From contig JBAYJH010000122.1 of assembly GCA_041665185.1 (NCBI GenBank), positions 1 through 13,053 of the forward strand: DNA of 13,053 nucleotides, given 5' to 3'. Within the stretch, counting starts at the first letter, position 1; every line of letters starts with the position of its first letter. This DNA comes from JACRAR01 sp041665185. Lineage in GTDB: Bacteria > Pseudomonadota > Gammaproteobacteria > Burkholderiales > Rhodocyclaceae. Position numbers and translations under genes: made by a program. Shown piece by piece: positions 1 to 6,427 of this stretch. The notes below the pieces were generated by a model. That model made no database searches and had not been told where the DNA came from. It worked only from the letters and a program-made list of their open reading frames with translations.

Positions 1-2
1 CT

Positions 3-176
3 CACGAATGGTTGCAAAATCACTCCAACATCTGCGTCGGAGTGTTCGTGAAGATTACGTCGTGTGGCCACCACTTGCGATTTCTCCGCGTAGCGGCTTC
101 GTCCAACCCTACAGTCGAGGGGACGCGCCGCGATGAAGCCGCGTCGCGACCCTCACCTCGGACGTTGAAGCTGTAG
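3..176 (+). CDS. Possible 3' end of a cassette gene entering from the left
   Basis: The reading frame starting at base 3 is open from the window edge to TAG at 174-176. Before the attC it reads a peptide containing VGVFVKITSCGHHLRFLRV, and then continues through the attC stem as a DEAAS-type tail. Two other genes in this array also end inside their attC, so a real C-terminus here is plausible. I do not recognise the family, and frame 2 is also open over most of this stretch, so the call is weak. The 5' part lies outside the window. Confidence 0.25.
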   Translation, partial: HEWLQNHSNICVGVFVKITSCGHHLRFLRVAASSNPTVEGTRRDEAASRPSPRTLKL

Positions 177-331
177 AAAAACTCAACTTTGAAAAACGCC
201 ATGCCCGCGACTAAAAATCGGCCTCTCAAAACGTCCTGTATTCGACGATCTCCGAGCTGGGAATGGTCAACTGACCCCCGAAAATCATCCGCCATGACCC
301 CTCAACCACTTTTTCTACAGCCTCGTTAGCT
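101..331 (+). other. attC site interrupted by an inserted element
   Basis: The 5' core GTCCAAC is at 101-107, followed by a stem built from GACGCGCCGCG, ATGAAG and CCGCGTCGCG, then CTCGGAC and GTT at 164-166. The expected 3' core is split: GTT at 164-166 is followed by a 158-bp insertion, after which GTTAGCT resumes at 325-331. Removing the insertion and one GTT gives GGAC-GTTAGCT, which closely matches the intact end AGAC-GTTAGCC at 4298-4308. The site would close the cassette that enters from the left. Confidence 0.7.
167..324. mobile_element. MITE-like element with about 15-bp terminal inverted repeats
   Basis: The left end GAAGCTGTAGAAAAA (167-181) is matched by the reverse complement of the right end at 310-324, with one mismatch in 15. 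The 158-bp segment is flanked on both sides by GTT, consistent with a 3-bp target duplication. It is too short to carry a transposase. Read on the minus strand, it opens with an ATG near the right terminal repeat and a short LGDRR-containing peptide, so it could be an insertion sequence whose interior was deleted; this origin is inference. Alternatively it is a tiny ORF-less gene cassette, since both edges fall at G/TT, exactly where an integron integrase crosses over. Confidence 0.6.
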
Positions 332-347
332 TTCACGGGAACCTACC

Positions 348-1094
348 ATGACCATTGAATCTCAGTCCGACATTGCGGCGCTACAGCGCGTTGGTCGAAT
401 CGTGTCGTTTGTCCTTCACGAGATGCTCGACGCCATTGAGCCGGGTATGACAACCGGAGAACTGGATGCCATCGGAGAGAGACTGCTTTCCGAGTTTGGA
501 GCCCGCTCTGCACCTCAACTCGCCTACGGATTTCCCGGGGCAACCTGCATCAGCGTTAATGAACAAGCGGCGCACGGTGTACCAGGGAGCCGCGTCATAG
601 AGGCAGGCGATCTGGTAAATGTCGATGTTTCTGCCGAGTTGAACGGCTATTTCGCGGATACCGGTGGCACAACGGTTGTCCCTCCAAGTACCCCATTAAA
701 GACGAAGCTCTGTCACGCCACGCGTTCTGCTTTGTCGGCGGCGATCAAGGCCGCTCGGGCCGGGCAACCGATCAATCGGATTGGCAACGCCATTCAACGT
801 ATCGCAAACACCCACCAGCTTAGGGTTATCCAGAACCTCGGTGGCCATGGCGTAGGTAGAGCGATCCACGAAGACCCCGAACATATCCTTGGGTATTGTG
901 ACCCACGCGACCAACGCGTTCTCAAAGAAGGCATGGTCATCGCCATCGAGCCGTTTCTCTCCACAAAAAGCAGAACCGTTTCCGATTCCGGTGACGGTTG
1001 GACGCTTGTCGGAATGCCGGGAAATCTTTCCGCACAATTTGAGCACACCATAATTGTTACCCGCAGCGATCCAATTATTGTCACCGTTCACTAA
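348..1094 (+). CDS. map: Type I methionine aminopeptidase (cassette-borne)
   Basis: This cytosolic dinuclear-metal enzyme removes the N-terminal methionine from new proteins. The 248-aa product matches the normal length of the bacterial type I enzyme and carries the whole active site: Asp93, Asp104, His167, Glu201 and Glu232 as metal ligands, and His76 (AAHG) and His174 (AIHE) at the positions of the two catalytic histidines. The signature is NLGGHGVGRAIHE at 163-175. ATG at 348 follows the attC end by about 16 bp with only a weak ribosome site. The TAA abuts the GTG of the next gene, with no attC between them, so the two share one cassette. A core housekeeping enzyme is unusual cargo; it is probably an extra copy, perhaps a variant tolerant of an inhibitor. 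The family call is secure and the cassette role is inference. Confidence 0.93.
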   Translation: MTIESQSDIAALQRVGRIVSFVLHEMLDAIEPGMTTGELDAIGERLLSEFGARSAPQLAYGFPGATCISVNEQAAHGVPGSRVIEAGDLVNVDVSAELNGYFADTGGTTVVPPSTPLKTKLCHATRSALSAAIKAARAGQPINRIGNAIQRIANTHQLRVIQNLGGHGVGRAIHEDPEHILGYCDPRDQRVLKEGMVIAIEPFLSTKSRTVSDSGDGWTLVGMPGNLSAQFEHTIIVTRSDPIIVTVH

Positions 1095-1685
1095 GTGAAA
1101 GCGAACGCTTCGTTCCTGATGCGCGCCCTTCTCTTTGCTCTTGCACTTCTGCCTCTTCGCGCTCAAGCGCTTGAACGTGACATCACTAACGCACTGCAGA
1201 CCGTAGGTGGGACTTACAGCAGTATCTACATCCACGAGTTTGGCCACGCACTTGCTTTCAAGGCATTCGGGGCCACCGCCATAACTATCGAGGTACCGCC
1301 GAAAGGCAAGATTCTCGGTGGCCTGACAACTGCACAACTCCAAACTCCCCTCTCGCCTGGACAGCGTCAGATTAACGCCGTGTCTGGATTACTGGCTTCT
1401 AGCCTTGCTGGTGAATTTGTGCTCCAAAGGCGCAGTCTCCACCATTCGCCCTACGCCCAAGCGGTGCTGGGTACCGCCGTCCTATCGAACCTGCGCCATA
1501 CATACACCTACTACACACGCATTGTCGGCAGAGACGGTTACACCGGCAATGACATTGACTACTTTGAACAGGCCGGTGGAAATCCACATCTTTTCTCGGC
1601 AGCATTGATCACTTATGCGGCTTGGACACTTCAACGCATGAAGAAGGAAGGCATCCCTCTCTTTTATGTCGACCTTCACTTCTAG
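1095..1685 (+). CDS. Exported or membrane HExxH protein (M50-like putative metallopeptidase)
   Basis: The 196-aa protein starts with a hydrophobic signal-like segment (about residues 8-26, ending near AQA). It then has IHEFGHALAFKAFG, with the zinc-binding HEFGH at 47-51, in the style of M50-like membrane peptidases. Mildly hydrophobic stretches follow at INAVSGLLASSLAG and LFSAALITYAAWTL. A third metal ligand is not obvious; the acidic NDIDYFE stretch is a candidate. The GTG at 1095 directly follows the stop of map, suggesting translational coupling; ATG at 1119 is an alternative start that would give a cleaner signal peptide. The gene ends 18 bp before an attC. Function and substrate are unknown, and pairing with an aminopeptidase gene suggests but does not prove a joint role in protein processing. 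Confidence 0.75.
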   Translation: MKANASFLMRALLFALALLPLRAQALERDITNALQTVGGTYSSIYIHEFGHALAFKAFGATAITIEVPPKGKILGGLTTAQLQTPLSPGQRQINAVSGLLASSLAGEFVLQRRSLHHSPYAQAVLGTAVLSNLRHTYTYYTRIVGRDGYTGNDIDYFEQAGGNPHLFSAALITYAAWTLQRMKKEGIPLFYVDLHF

Positions 1686-1703
1686 CAGCCGCCTCGCGTC
1701 GCG

Positions 1704-1769
1704 GGATAACCTCTCGTTCGAGGCGACCTGCGCGAAAGGCCGCGGAGGCGTTTCAACTCCACGTTGGGC
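1704..1769 (+). other. attC site of the map/HExxH cassette
   Basis: The 3' core GTTGGGC at 1763-1769 fits GTTRRRY exactly. The 5' core is GGATAAC at 1704-1710. Between them is a GC-rich imperfect hairpin centred on CCTGCGCG-AAAG-GCCGCGG. The stem is poorer than in the other sites of this array. The next cassette begins at TT 1764. Confidence 0.65.
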
Positions 1770-1814
1770 AACGCAAGACACCGCGAACGAAAACAACCGC
1801 AGGGGAAATATCGC

Positions 1815-2798
1815 GTGAAGGCAATCGTCTATGAATCCTATGGGCCGACCGATGTTCTTCACTTGAAAGACGTTGAAAAGCCATCGCCCAAGGACAACGA
1901 AGTATTGGTCAGAGTCCATGCGGCATCCGTGAATGCTGCTGACTGGCGAATGCTGAGGGCTGATCCATTTCTGGTTCGCTTGTACGCCGGGCTGTTGAAG
2001 CCGACAAAATTCCAGACACTCGGTGCCGACATCGCCGGGCGGGTTGAGGCGGTGGGCAAGAATGTCCGCCAGTTTCAACCGGGTGATGAGGTGTTCGGGG
2101 ATGTATTCGCAAGTGGTTTTGGCGGTTTTGCCGAATATAAATGCGCCCGCGAAAGTGAGTTGGTTTTGAAGCCGGCCAATATTTCCTTTGACGAGGCGGC
2201 GGCTGTGCCGTTGGCGGCACTCACCGCTTTGCATGGTCTGCGCGACAAGGGGCAGATACAGCCGGGGCAAAGGGTCTTGATCAACGGCGCTTCCGGTGGT
2301 GTCGGCACGTTTGCGGTGCAGCTTGCCAAGTATTTCGGGGCTGAAGTTACCGCCGTGTGTAGCACGGGAAAGGTTGATTTGGCGCGCTCGCTCGGCGCTG
2401 ACCAGGTGATTGACTACACGCAGGAGGATTTCACCAGAAGCGGGCGGCAATACGAGCTGATCCTTGCGGTGAACGGGAATCGCTCGATCTTCGATTACAA
2501 GCGAGTCTTAACCTCCAAGGGGACATATGTCATGGCAGGGGGCAGCACTGGGCAGCTATTTCAAGCCCTGCTGCTGGGGCCTTGGATTTCCCTGATTGGG
2601 AAGCGAAAAATGGGGGCACTGACCTCTACGCCAAACCAGAAGGATTTGCTGTTCATCAAGGAGCTTCTGGAATCCGGCAAGATAAAGCCCGTTATCGATA
2701 GGCGCTACCCGCTGAGCGAGGTACCCGAGGCGATCCGCTACGTCGAAGAAGGACATGCAAAAGGGAAAGTAGCAATAATTGTGGGGCGTGGCGAATGA
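1815..2798 (+). CDS. Zinc-free MDR oxidoreductase (quinone oxidoreductase-like)
   Basis: This medium-chain NAD(P)H-dependent dehydrogenase/reductase has the N-terminal GroES-like domain at residues 1-120 (MKAIVYESYGPTDVL opening) and the Rossmann domain with nucleotide-binding NGASGGVGTFAVQLAK at 157-172. LGADQVIDYTQEDF follows, typical of QOR-like enzymes that reduce quinones or alpha,beta-unsaturated carbonyls. The catalytic and structural zinc cysteines of alcohol dehydrogenases are absent. I chose GTG at 1815 because the conserved MKAIVYE start falls there and AGGGG lies about 9 nt upstream; the frame is open further upstream to the attC, but that extension looks unlike the family. The product is 327 aa, normal length. 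The attC that should close this cassette has lost its 3' core. Confidence 0.9.
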   Translation: MKAIVYESYGPTDVLHLKDVEKPSPKDNEVLVRVHAASVNAADWRMLRADPFLVRLYAGLLKPTKFQTLGADIAGRVEAVGKNVRQFQPGDEVFGDVFASGFGGFAEYKCARESELVLKPANISFDEAAAVPLAALTALHGLRDKGQIQPGQRVLINGASGGVGTFAVQLAKYFGAEVTAVCSTGKVDLARSLGADQVIDYTQEDFTRSGRQYELILAVNGNRSIFDYKRVLTSKGTYVMAGGSTGQLFQALLLGPWISLIGKRKMGALTSTPNQKDLLFIKELLESGKIKPVIDRRYPLSEVPEAIRYVEEGHAKGKVAIIVGRGE

Positions 2799-2843
2799 GC
2801 CTGGAAACACTTGGCCACACATGCAACTATCTCAAACCGCGTT

Positions 2844-2892
2844 GCCCAACCCGGCGGTGCGGGGGACGCTGCGCGATAAAGCCGCGCAGCGC
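2844..2892 (+). other. Truncated attC site, 3' core missing
   Basis: The 5' core GCCCAAC is at 2844-2850. The stem GGACGCTGCGCG-ATAAAG-CCGCGCAGCGC matches the site at 3749-3836 up to about 2892, after which the sequence turns into toxin-coding DNA. No GTTRRRY-type core follows at the expected distance; GCTATTC at 2911-2917 is a poor match and lies inside the toxin remnant. The right half therefore appears deleted. Confidence 0.65.
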
Positions 2893-2982
2893 TTCACTTG
2901 CCGCGCTTCGGCTATTCGAATCATCGGCGCCGGCTATTGGCGCAAAGGAAAGGCGATCTATGAGCGCGAAAACGCAGCGTAG
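2893..2982 (+). pseudogene. 3' remnant of a BrnT-like toxin gene
   Basis: Upstream of the antitoxin, the frame ending at TAG 2980-2982 reads IRIIGAGYWRKGKAIYEREN followed by AA (codons 2914-2979). This resembles the C-terminal end of BrnT-type toxins, RelE-like ribonucleases whose C-terminus has an IRIISAR/GAGYWRKG strand and then a helix. No toxin N-terminus precedes it: the frame runs straight back into attC sequence. The toxin's last 8 codons overlap the antitoxin start at 2960, the coupled arrangement expected in such operons. I infer that a deletion joined the attC of the previous cassette to the last third or less of the toxin gene. Confidence 0.6.
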
Positions 2983-3298
2983 CGAAGTTTCAGTGAAGGC
3001 TAATGCCGGCGCAAGCCGGCGTTACGCCGAAACTAAAATCAAATACACCGATGAATCCCTCGGCAAGGTTCAGGTGGTTCCCGACTTCCTCCCTTCGCCG
3101 GCCGAATTGGCATTTCGTGAAGAAGGCGTGAAGGTAACTCTGGCTCTTAGCAAGAAGAGTATCGAGTTCTTCAAGTCCGAGGCTACAAAGCATCACACTC
3201 AATACCAGCGCATGATTCGTCGGCTTCTTGACGCTTATGTCGATGGCCAAGCCCCAACCCAGCAGTCCGCACGGACGCCGCGCGATAAGGCCGCGTAG
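2960..3298 (+). CDS. CopG/RHH-type antitoxin, partner of a BrnT-like toxin
   Basis: This 112-aa protein would bind and neutralise a BrnT-like ribonuclease toxin and repress its operon through a ribbon-helix-helix fold. The family pattern is VPDFLPSPAELAFREE followed by the RHH segment VKVTLALSKKSIEFFKSEA and YQRMIRRLLDAYVD (about residues 57-95). ATG at 2960 has AAAGGAAAGG upstream at suitable distance; the longer upstream frame only translates attC and toxin sequence. The gene overlaps the toxin remnant by 23 nt. Its last codons (ARTPRDKAA) and stop lie inside the attC stem. The antitoxin looks complete, so it is either an orphan or able to neutralise a related toxin elsewhere. Any native operon promoter was probably lost with the toxin's 5' part. 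Confidence 0.82.
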   Translation: MSAKTQRSEVSVKANAGASRRYAETKIKYTDESLGKVQVVPDFLPSPAELAFREEGVKVTLALSKKSIEFFKSEATKHHTQYQRMIRRLLDAYVDGQAPTQQSARTPRDKAA

Positions 3299-3318
3299 CG
3301 CCGGTGACCTCGCTAGGC
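3252..3318 (+). other. attC site of the antitoxin cassette
   Basis: The 5' core CCCCAAC is at 3252-3258, the stem GGACGCCGCGCG-ATAAGG-CCGCGTAGCGCC in the middle, and the 3' core GCTAGGC at 3312-3318. This last core differs from GTTAGGC by one base at the otherwise conserved GTT. The site overlaps the 3' end of the antitoxin gene. Confidence 0.78.
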
Positions 3319-3342
3319 GTCACATCACATCAGGAGGTCAGC

Positions 3343-3747
3343 ATGTTGAGCGACGAAGAACAGATCCGTGAGCTAGTTCAAACATGGCAATCCGCTACCA
3401 AGGCCGGCGACATGGACACGGTGCTTAGTCTCATGACGGAGGACGTCGTGTTTCTCGTACCTGGCCGCCCTCCCATGAGCAAAGCGGAGTTCGCTGTCCT
3501 TTCTCAGGTTCCCCATGGCAGCCCTCGGCCCAAATTCGAGGGCGCTACCGATATCCAGGAAATTCAGGTCTCGGGTGACTTGGCTTATTTGTGGTCCAAA
3601 CTTTCCGTGACCGTCACGCCTCCAGGGGCGGAACAGCCATTGGAACGCGCAGGACATACGCTTACCGTCTTACGGCGCGTCGGCGGCAAGTGGCTACTTG
3701 CCAGAGATGCAAACCTTTTGACGCCAGTCCAGAGGACGAGTGCATGA
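3343..3747 (+). CDS. NTF2/SnoaL-like protein (SgcJ/EcaC or DUF4440 type)
   Basis: The 134-aa protein has the NTF2-like cone fold pattern: an opening helix EEQIRELVQTWQSATKAGDMDTVLSLMTEDVVFLVPG, a central segment with IQEIQVSGDLAYLWSKLSVT, and the closing strand HTLTVLRRVGGKWLLARDAN. Proteins of this type are small cytosolic enzymes (for example SnoaL-type cyclases) or ligand-binding proteins of unknown role. ATG at 3343 is preceded by the near-perfect AGGAGGT at 3332-3338. The gene sits alone in its cassette between two clear attC sites. Such folds are frequent integron cargo; substrate cannot be predicted. Confidence 0.85.
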   Translation: MLSDEEQIRELVQTWQSATKAGDMDTVLSLMTEDVVFLVPGRPPMSKAEFAVLSQVPHGSPRPKFEGATDIQEIQVSGDLAYLWSKLSVTVTPPGAEQPLERAGHTLTVLRRVGGKWLLARDANLLTPVQRTSA

Positions 3748-3748
3748 C

Positions 3749-3836
3749 GCCCAACCCGGTGGTCGACCCCGTTCGCTTTGCTCTCTGGACGCTGCGCGAT
3801 GAAGCCGCGCAGCGCCGGTCACCCTGAACGTCGGGG
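3749..3836 (+). other. attC site of the NTF2-like cassette
   Basis: The 5' core GCCCAAC is at 3749-3755 and the 3' core GTCGGGG at 3830-3836, a degenerate GTTRRRY. The stem GGACGCTGCGCG-ATGAAG-CCGCGCAGCGCC lies between, with extra sequence in the left half. At 88 bp it is the longest intact site in this window. Confidence 0.8.
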
Positions 3837-3842
3837 ATCACT

Positions 3843-4244
3843 ATGCTTAGAGGAAGTTGCCTCTGTGGAGCAGTGAGATATGAAATTCATGGAAAGCTCT
3901 CTGGAGCACTGAACTGCCATTGCTCTATGTGCAGGAAAGCTCAGGGTTCTGCGTTCCGTACTCGTGCTCGCGTCAACGCCAGTGACTTCAGGTTCGTCTG
4001 TGGCGCTGAGATGATTACTTACTTCGAGTCGTCACCCGGCAATCATCGCGGGTTCTGCAAGAGGTGTGGCTCCCCGATTCATTCAAAATTCGACCAGCAC
4101 CCGGAAGTCTACGGACTACCTCTTGGTGCACTCGACGACGATCCGGGAGTAAAAGCCAAGTTTCACGTTTACGTTGGAAGCAAGGCGCCGTGGTACGAAA
4201 TCACCGACTCACTACCCCAATTCGAAACGCTTCCACCCCGATGA
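3843..4244 (+). CDS. GFA-family zinc protein (glutathione-dependent formaldehyde-activating-like)
   Basis: The 133-aa protein belongs to the GFA/CENP-V fold, whose best-known member promotes the condensation of glutathione with formaldehyde. The zinc-binding cysteines are in place: GSCLCGAVRYE (Cys6, Cys8), NCHCSMCRKAQG (Cys25, Cys27, Cys30) and CKRCGSPIHS (Cys72, Cys75). Length is normal. ATG at 3843 lies 6 bp after the attC core, with GGGGA in that core as the only ribosome-site candidate. It is alone in its cassette. Most cassette GFA proteins have no demonstrated formaldehyde activity, so the specific reaction is uncertain. Confidence 0.9.
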   Translation: MLRGSCLCGAVRYEIHGKLSGALNCHCSMCRKAQGSAFRTRARVNASDFRFVCGAEMITYFESSPGNHRGFCKRCGSPIHSKFDQHPEVYGLPLGALDDDPGVKAKFHVYVGSKAPWYEITDSLPQFETLPPR

Positions 4245-4251
4245 TTTCGAT

Positions 4252-4308
4252 TTCCAACCCGGACGCAAGCGATAAAGCCGCTTGCGCCGGGAGTGTCAGA
4301 CGTTAGCC
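4252..4308 (+). other. attC site of the GFA cassette
   Basis: Compact 57-bp site: 5' core TTCCAAC at 4252-4258, stem GGACGCAAGCG-ATAAAG-CCGCTTGCGCC, and 3' core GTTAGCC at 4302-4308. It serves as the reference for the interrupted site at 101-331. Confidence 0.85.
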
Positions 4309-4324
4309 CGCAAGCTCGACGACC

Positions 4325-5473
4325 ATGCGAATTCCAAAGCTGCTGCTAATCCCTTTCATTGCTATGGTGCAGGGAGCAACGATGATTGACGACGTTCATG
4401 CAAAGGACGACGCGATAGCCGACCTGAATCAGTACGTTCAGACGGAGGTTCCCGGTCTGCAATACATCGCCGTAACTGCTGACCGGGTACTCTTCGAGTA
4501 TGCCGGTGGCTGGGCTGACATCCAAGGTCAGAAGGCGATGACACTCGACACTACTCTGATGGCGTACTCGATGACCAAGACCTTTACCGCTGTCGCGATT
4601 TTGCAGTTGGCAGAGCAGAGGAAACTGAGCCTAGACGACGTAATTGATCGCTATCTCCCGAATGCCGCGTACCACGGTCACGGCATCACACTGCGTCAGA
4701 TGCTCAATCACACGTCCGGCGTTCCAAATCCAATTCCCCTTCGGTGGGTGCATTTGGCAGAGGTGGATTCGAGTTTTAATGAGGCTGAGGCGATTGCTAC
4801 GGTTCTTCGCGAGCACCCTGATCTTGCGTTTGAGCCGGGCCGCAAGTTTTCCTACTCCAATATTGGATACTGGCTTCTCGGCAAGGTAATCGAGCAGGTA
4901 TCTGGCCAATCATATCCAACCTATATCCGGGGAAATATCCTCCAGCCGCTGCGACTCTCGGCGCAAGAGATGGATTTTGTCATCCCCGACGAGTCCCGCC
5001 ACGCCCAAGGTTATCTTGCGAAATACTCATTGATGAATTTGGTGAAAGGATTCGTTATCGACAGCAAGTTTCTGGGCAATTACGAAGGAAACTGGCTACG
5101 GCTGAAAAGTCATTACCTCAATGGGCCAGCTTTCGGTGGGCTGATCGGCACGGCACGTGGCTTCAGCCGATTCCTCCAAGACCAGTTGCGAGCCGAGTCT
5201 GTGCTGTTCGGGCTGGAAACCAAACACCTGTTGGAGACTCGGCAGACAGATGGCGCCGGTCGACCCATCCCGATGACGCTAGGGTGGCACATCGGCGTAA
5301 CAAACGGGGCTGCCTATTTTTTCAAGGAAGGCGGTGGTGGTGGCTTTCATTCCGAGATGCGCATTTATCCTACAAAAGGTATTGCCTCGGTAGTGCTAGC
5401 AAACAGCACAGAATTCAATTCAACTAAATTCCTGAATCGCATTGACCGCACATTGCTGGAGACCCGGCAATGA
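4325..5473 (+). CDS. Exported serine hydrolase, class C beta-lactamase/PBP-like fold
   Basis: This 382-aa protein of the beta-lactamase superfamily (PF00144 type) carries the three active-site elements in order: nucleophile motif SMTK at 82-85, YSN at 177-179, and the glycine-rich third motif KEGGGGGFHS at 334-343 in place of K/H-T-G. The typical NHTSG is at 128-132. A hydrophobic N-terminus ending near VHA at 24-26 predicts export to the periplasm. The subgroup contains esterases, D-aminopeptidase or PBP4*-like peptidases and true AmpC enzymes. The motifs here fit the esterase/peptidase type better than AmpC, so I do not infer antibiotic resistance. No strong ribosome site precedes ATG 4325; Met14 and Met20 are less likely starts because they would shorten the signal peptide. 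Single-gene cassette. Confidence 0.88.
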   Translation: MRIPKLLLIPFIAMVQGATMIDDVHAKDDAIADLNQYVQTEVPGLQYIAVTADRVLFEYAGGWADIQGQKAMTLDTTLMAYSMTKTFTAVAILQLAEQRKLSLDDVIDRYLPNAAYHGHGITLRQMLNHTSGVPNPIPLRWVHLAEVDSSFNEAEAIATVLREHPDLAFEPGRKFSYSNIGYWLLGKVIEQVSGQSYPTYIRGNILQPLRLSAQEMDFVIPDESRHAQGYLAKYSLMNLVKGFVIDSKFLGNYEGNWLRLKSHYLNGPAFGGLIGTARGFSRFLQDQLRAESVLFGLETKHLLETRQTDGAGRPIPMTLGWHIGVTNGAAYFFKEGGGGGFHSEMRIYPTKGIASVVLANSTEFNSTKFLNRIDRTLLETRQ

Positions 5474-5494
5474 TGACGAGGCGGGCTACATGGT

Positions 5495-5551
5495 GGTCAA
5501 CACGGACCTTGCGCGAAAAGCCGCGCAAGGCCGGTTACCTTCACGCTGGGC
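5495..5551 (+). other. attC site of the serine-hydrolase cassette
   Basis: Compact 57-bp site: 5' core GGTCAAC at 5495-5501, stem GGACCTTGCGCG-AAAAG-CCGCGCAAGGCC, and 3' core GCTGGGC at 5545-5551, again C instead of T in the GTT triplet. This is the last clear attC until 7725. Confidence 0.83.
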
Positions 5552-5583
5552 CTGCATTCAACTTGCCGGAGGGTAGCAAGCTC

Positions 5584-6426
5584 ATGAGGGTGTTCACTAA
5601 AGATTCAATGCAATGCCCGCCCCGTATGCTTGCCGAGCTTGCCCAGACACTAACGCTCTTCGTTATGCTGGCCGTGTCGGCAGCGCATTCCACACCCGCT
5701 CTCGCATCGGGGGAGGGCCTCACCAGAGACAGCAATTCCACGGCACCGCGCGAGTCGCTGTCAGACACCGATGCCATGTACGGCGCAAGCAGCATGGCGG
5801 ACTATGCGAGGCGCCGGACCGTGTCGCGCGCAACTGCCGATGAGAAGTTCATCCGGGAGACGCTCGACAAGACCAAGGGGGATAGGAACGTCGTTGTGAT
5901 GGGTGTTGTTCAGTTAGGCTGGCAATTCCTCCGAAAGGGCGATCCCATATCTGCGATGAGGCGATTCAACCAGGCATGGCTTCACGATCAGGAGAGCGTT
6001 CATGTTCACTGGGGCTTCGCCGCCGCATACGGCGCGATGCAGAAGTTCGACATGGCGTTGGCGATGTTTGAAAGGGCGAATCTAATGAATGCCGAGGAAG
6101 GAAGCCTTCCCGCGCGGGAGGTGTCTCGCTTCTATTGCGATTATGGATCCGCGCTCTTGGTAGCCGCGCAACAACAAGGTGTGGATGGAGAAAGTACTAA
6201 GGGCTACTTGAGCCGGGCGAACGGCCTGTTCCGAAAGTCGAAAGACATCAACATTGACAATGGTTGCTGCACATACGCAAAATGGGCGCAAGTACTATTC
6301 TTGATGCAGGACTACGAACAAGCTTGGGCTAAGATTCATCTTGGACAGTCGCAGGAACGGCAATGTGAAGTTCCCGGGTTATTGTTGCTGCACCTCCAAC
6401 GTGAAATGCCGGAGCCGGTTCGCTAA
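5584..6426 (+). CDS. Exported TPR-like repeat protein of unknown function
   Basis: The 280-aa protein has an N-terminal signal segment (LFVMLAVSAAHSTPALAS, about residues 25-42, AxA cleavage pattern), a low-complexity linker, and then helical repeats of TPR character. Examples are VVQLGWQFLRKGDPISAMRRF followed by a second helix pair with FAAAYGAMQKFDMALAMFERA, and later KWAQVLFLMQDYEQAWAKI. Such repeats usually mediate protein contacts. ATG at 5584 has GGAGGG at 5568-5573; the frame is open further upstream only through the attC. No attC can be recognised after the stop, which is followed 1 nt later by a HicA remnant, so the original 3' end of this cassette may be lost. Confidence 0.72.
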   Translation: MRVFTKDSMQCPPRMLAELAQTLTLFVMLAVSAAHSTPALASGEGLTRDSNSTAPRESLSDTDAMYGASSMADYARRRTVSRATADEKFIRETLDKTKGDRNVVVMGVVQLGWQFLRKGDPISAMRRFNQAWLHDQESVHVHWGFAAAYGAMQKFDMALAMFERANLMNAEEGSLPAREVSRFYCDYGSALLVAAQQQGVDGESTKGYLSRANGLFRKSKDINIDNGCCTYAKWAQVLFLMQDYEQAWAKIHLGQSQERQCEVPGLLLLHLQREMPEPVR

Positions 6427-6427
6427 G

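Noticed and set aside
1..100. Integron integrase gene or attI at the left end
   Set aside because: No tyrosine recombinase motif is present on either strand; the array continues past the left edge.
20..295. Minus-strand 91-codon open frame at the left end
   Set aside because: It spans the inserted element and the attC stem, so it cannot be a conserved gene as a whole; its first part is better read as leftover element sequence.
696..1343. Minus-strand 215-codon frame opposite map and the HExxH gene
   Set aside because: Fully antisense to two genes with clear family motifs; it shows no recognisable domain.
1482..2450. Minus-strand 322-codon frame
   Set aside because: Crosses an attC and lies opposite the HExxH and MDR genes; no recognisable domain or ribosome site.
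4325..5473. True AmpC-type antibiotic-resistance gene
   Set aside because: The SxxK and YxN motifs are present, but the third motif is GGG-type rather than KTG, so an esterase or peptidase is more likely.
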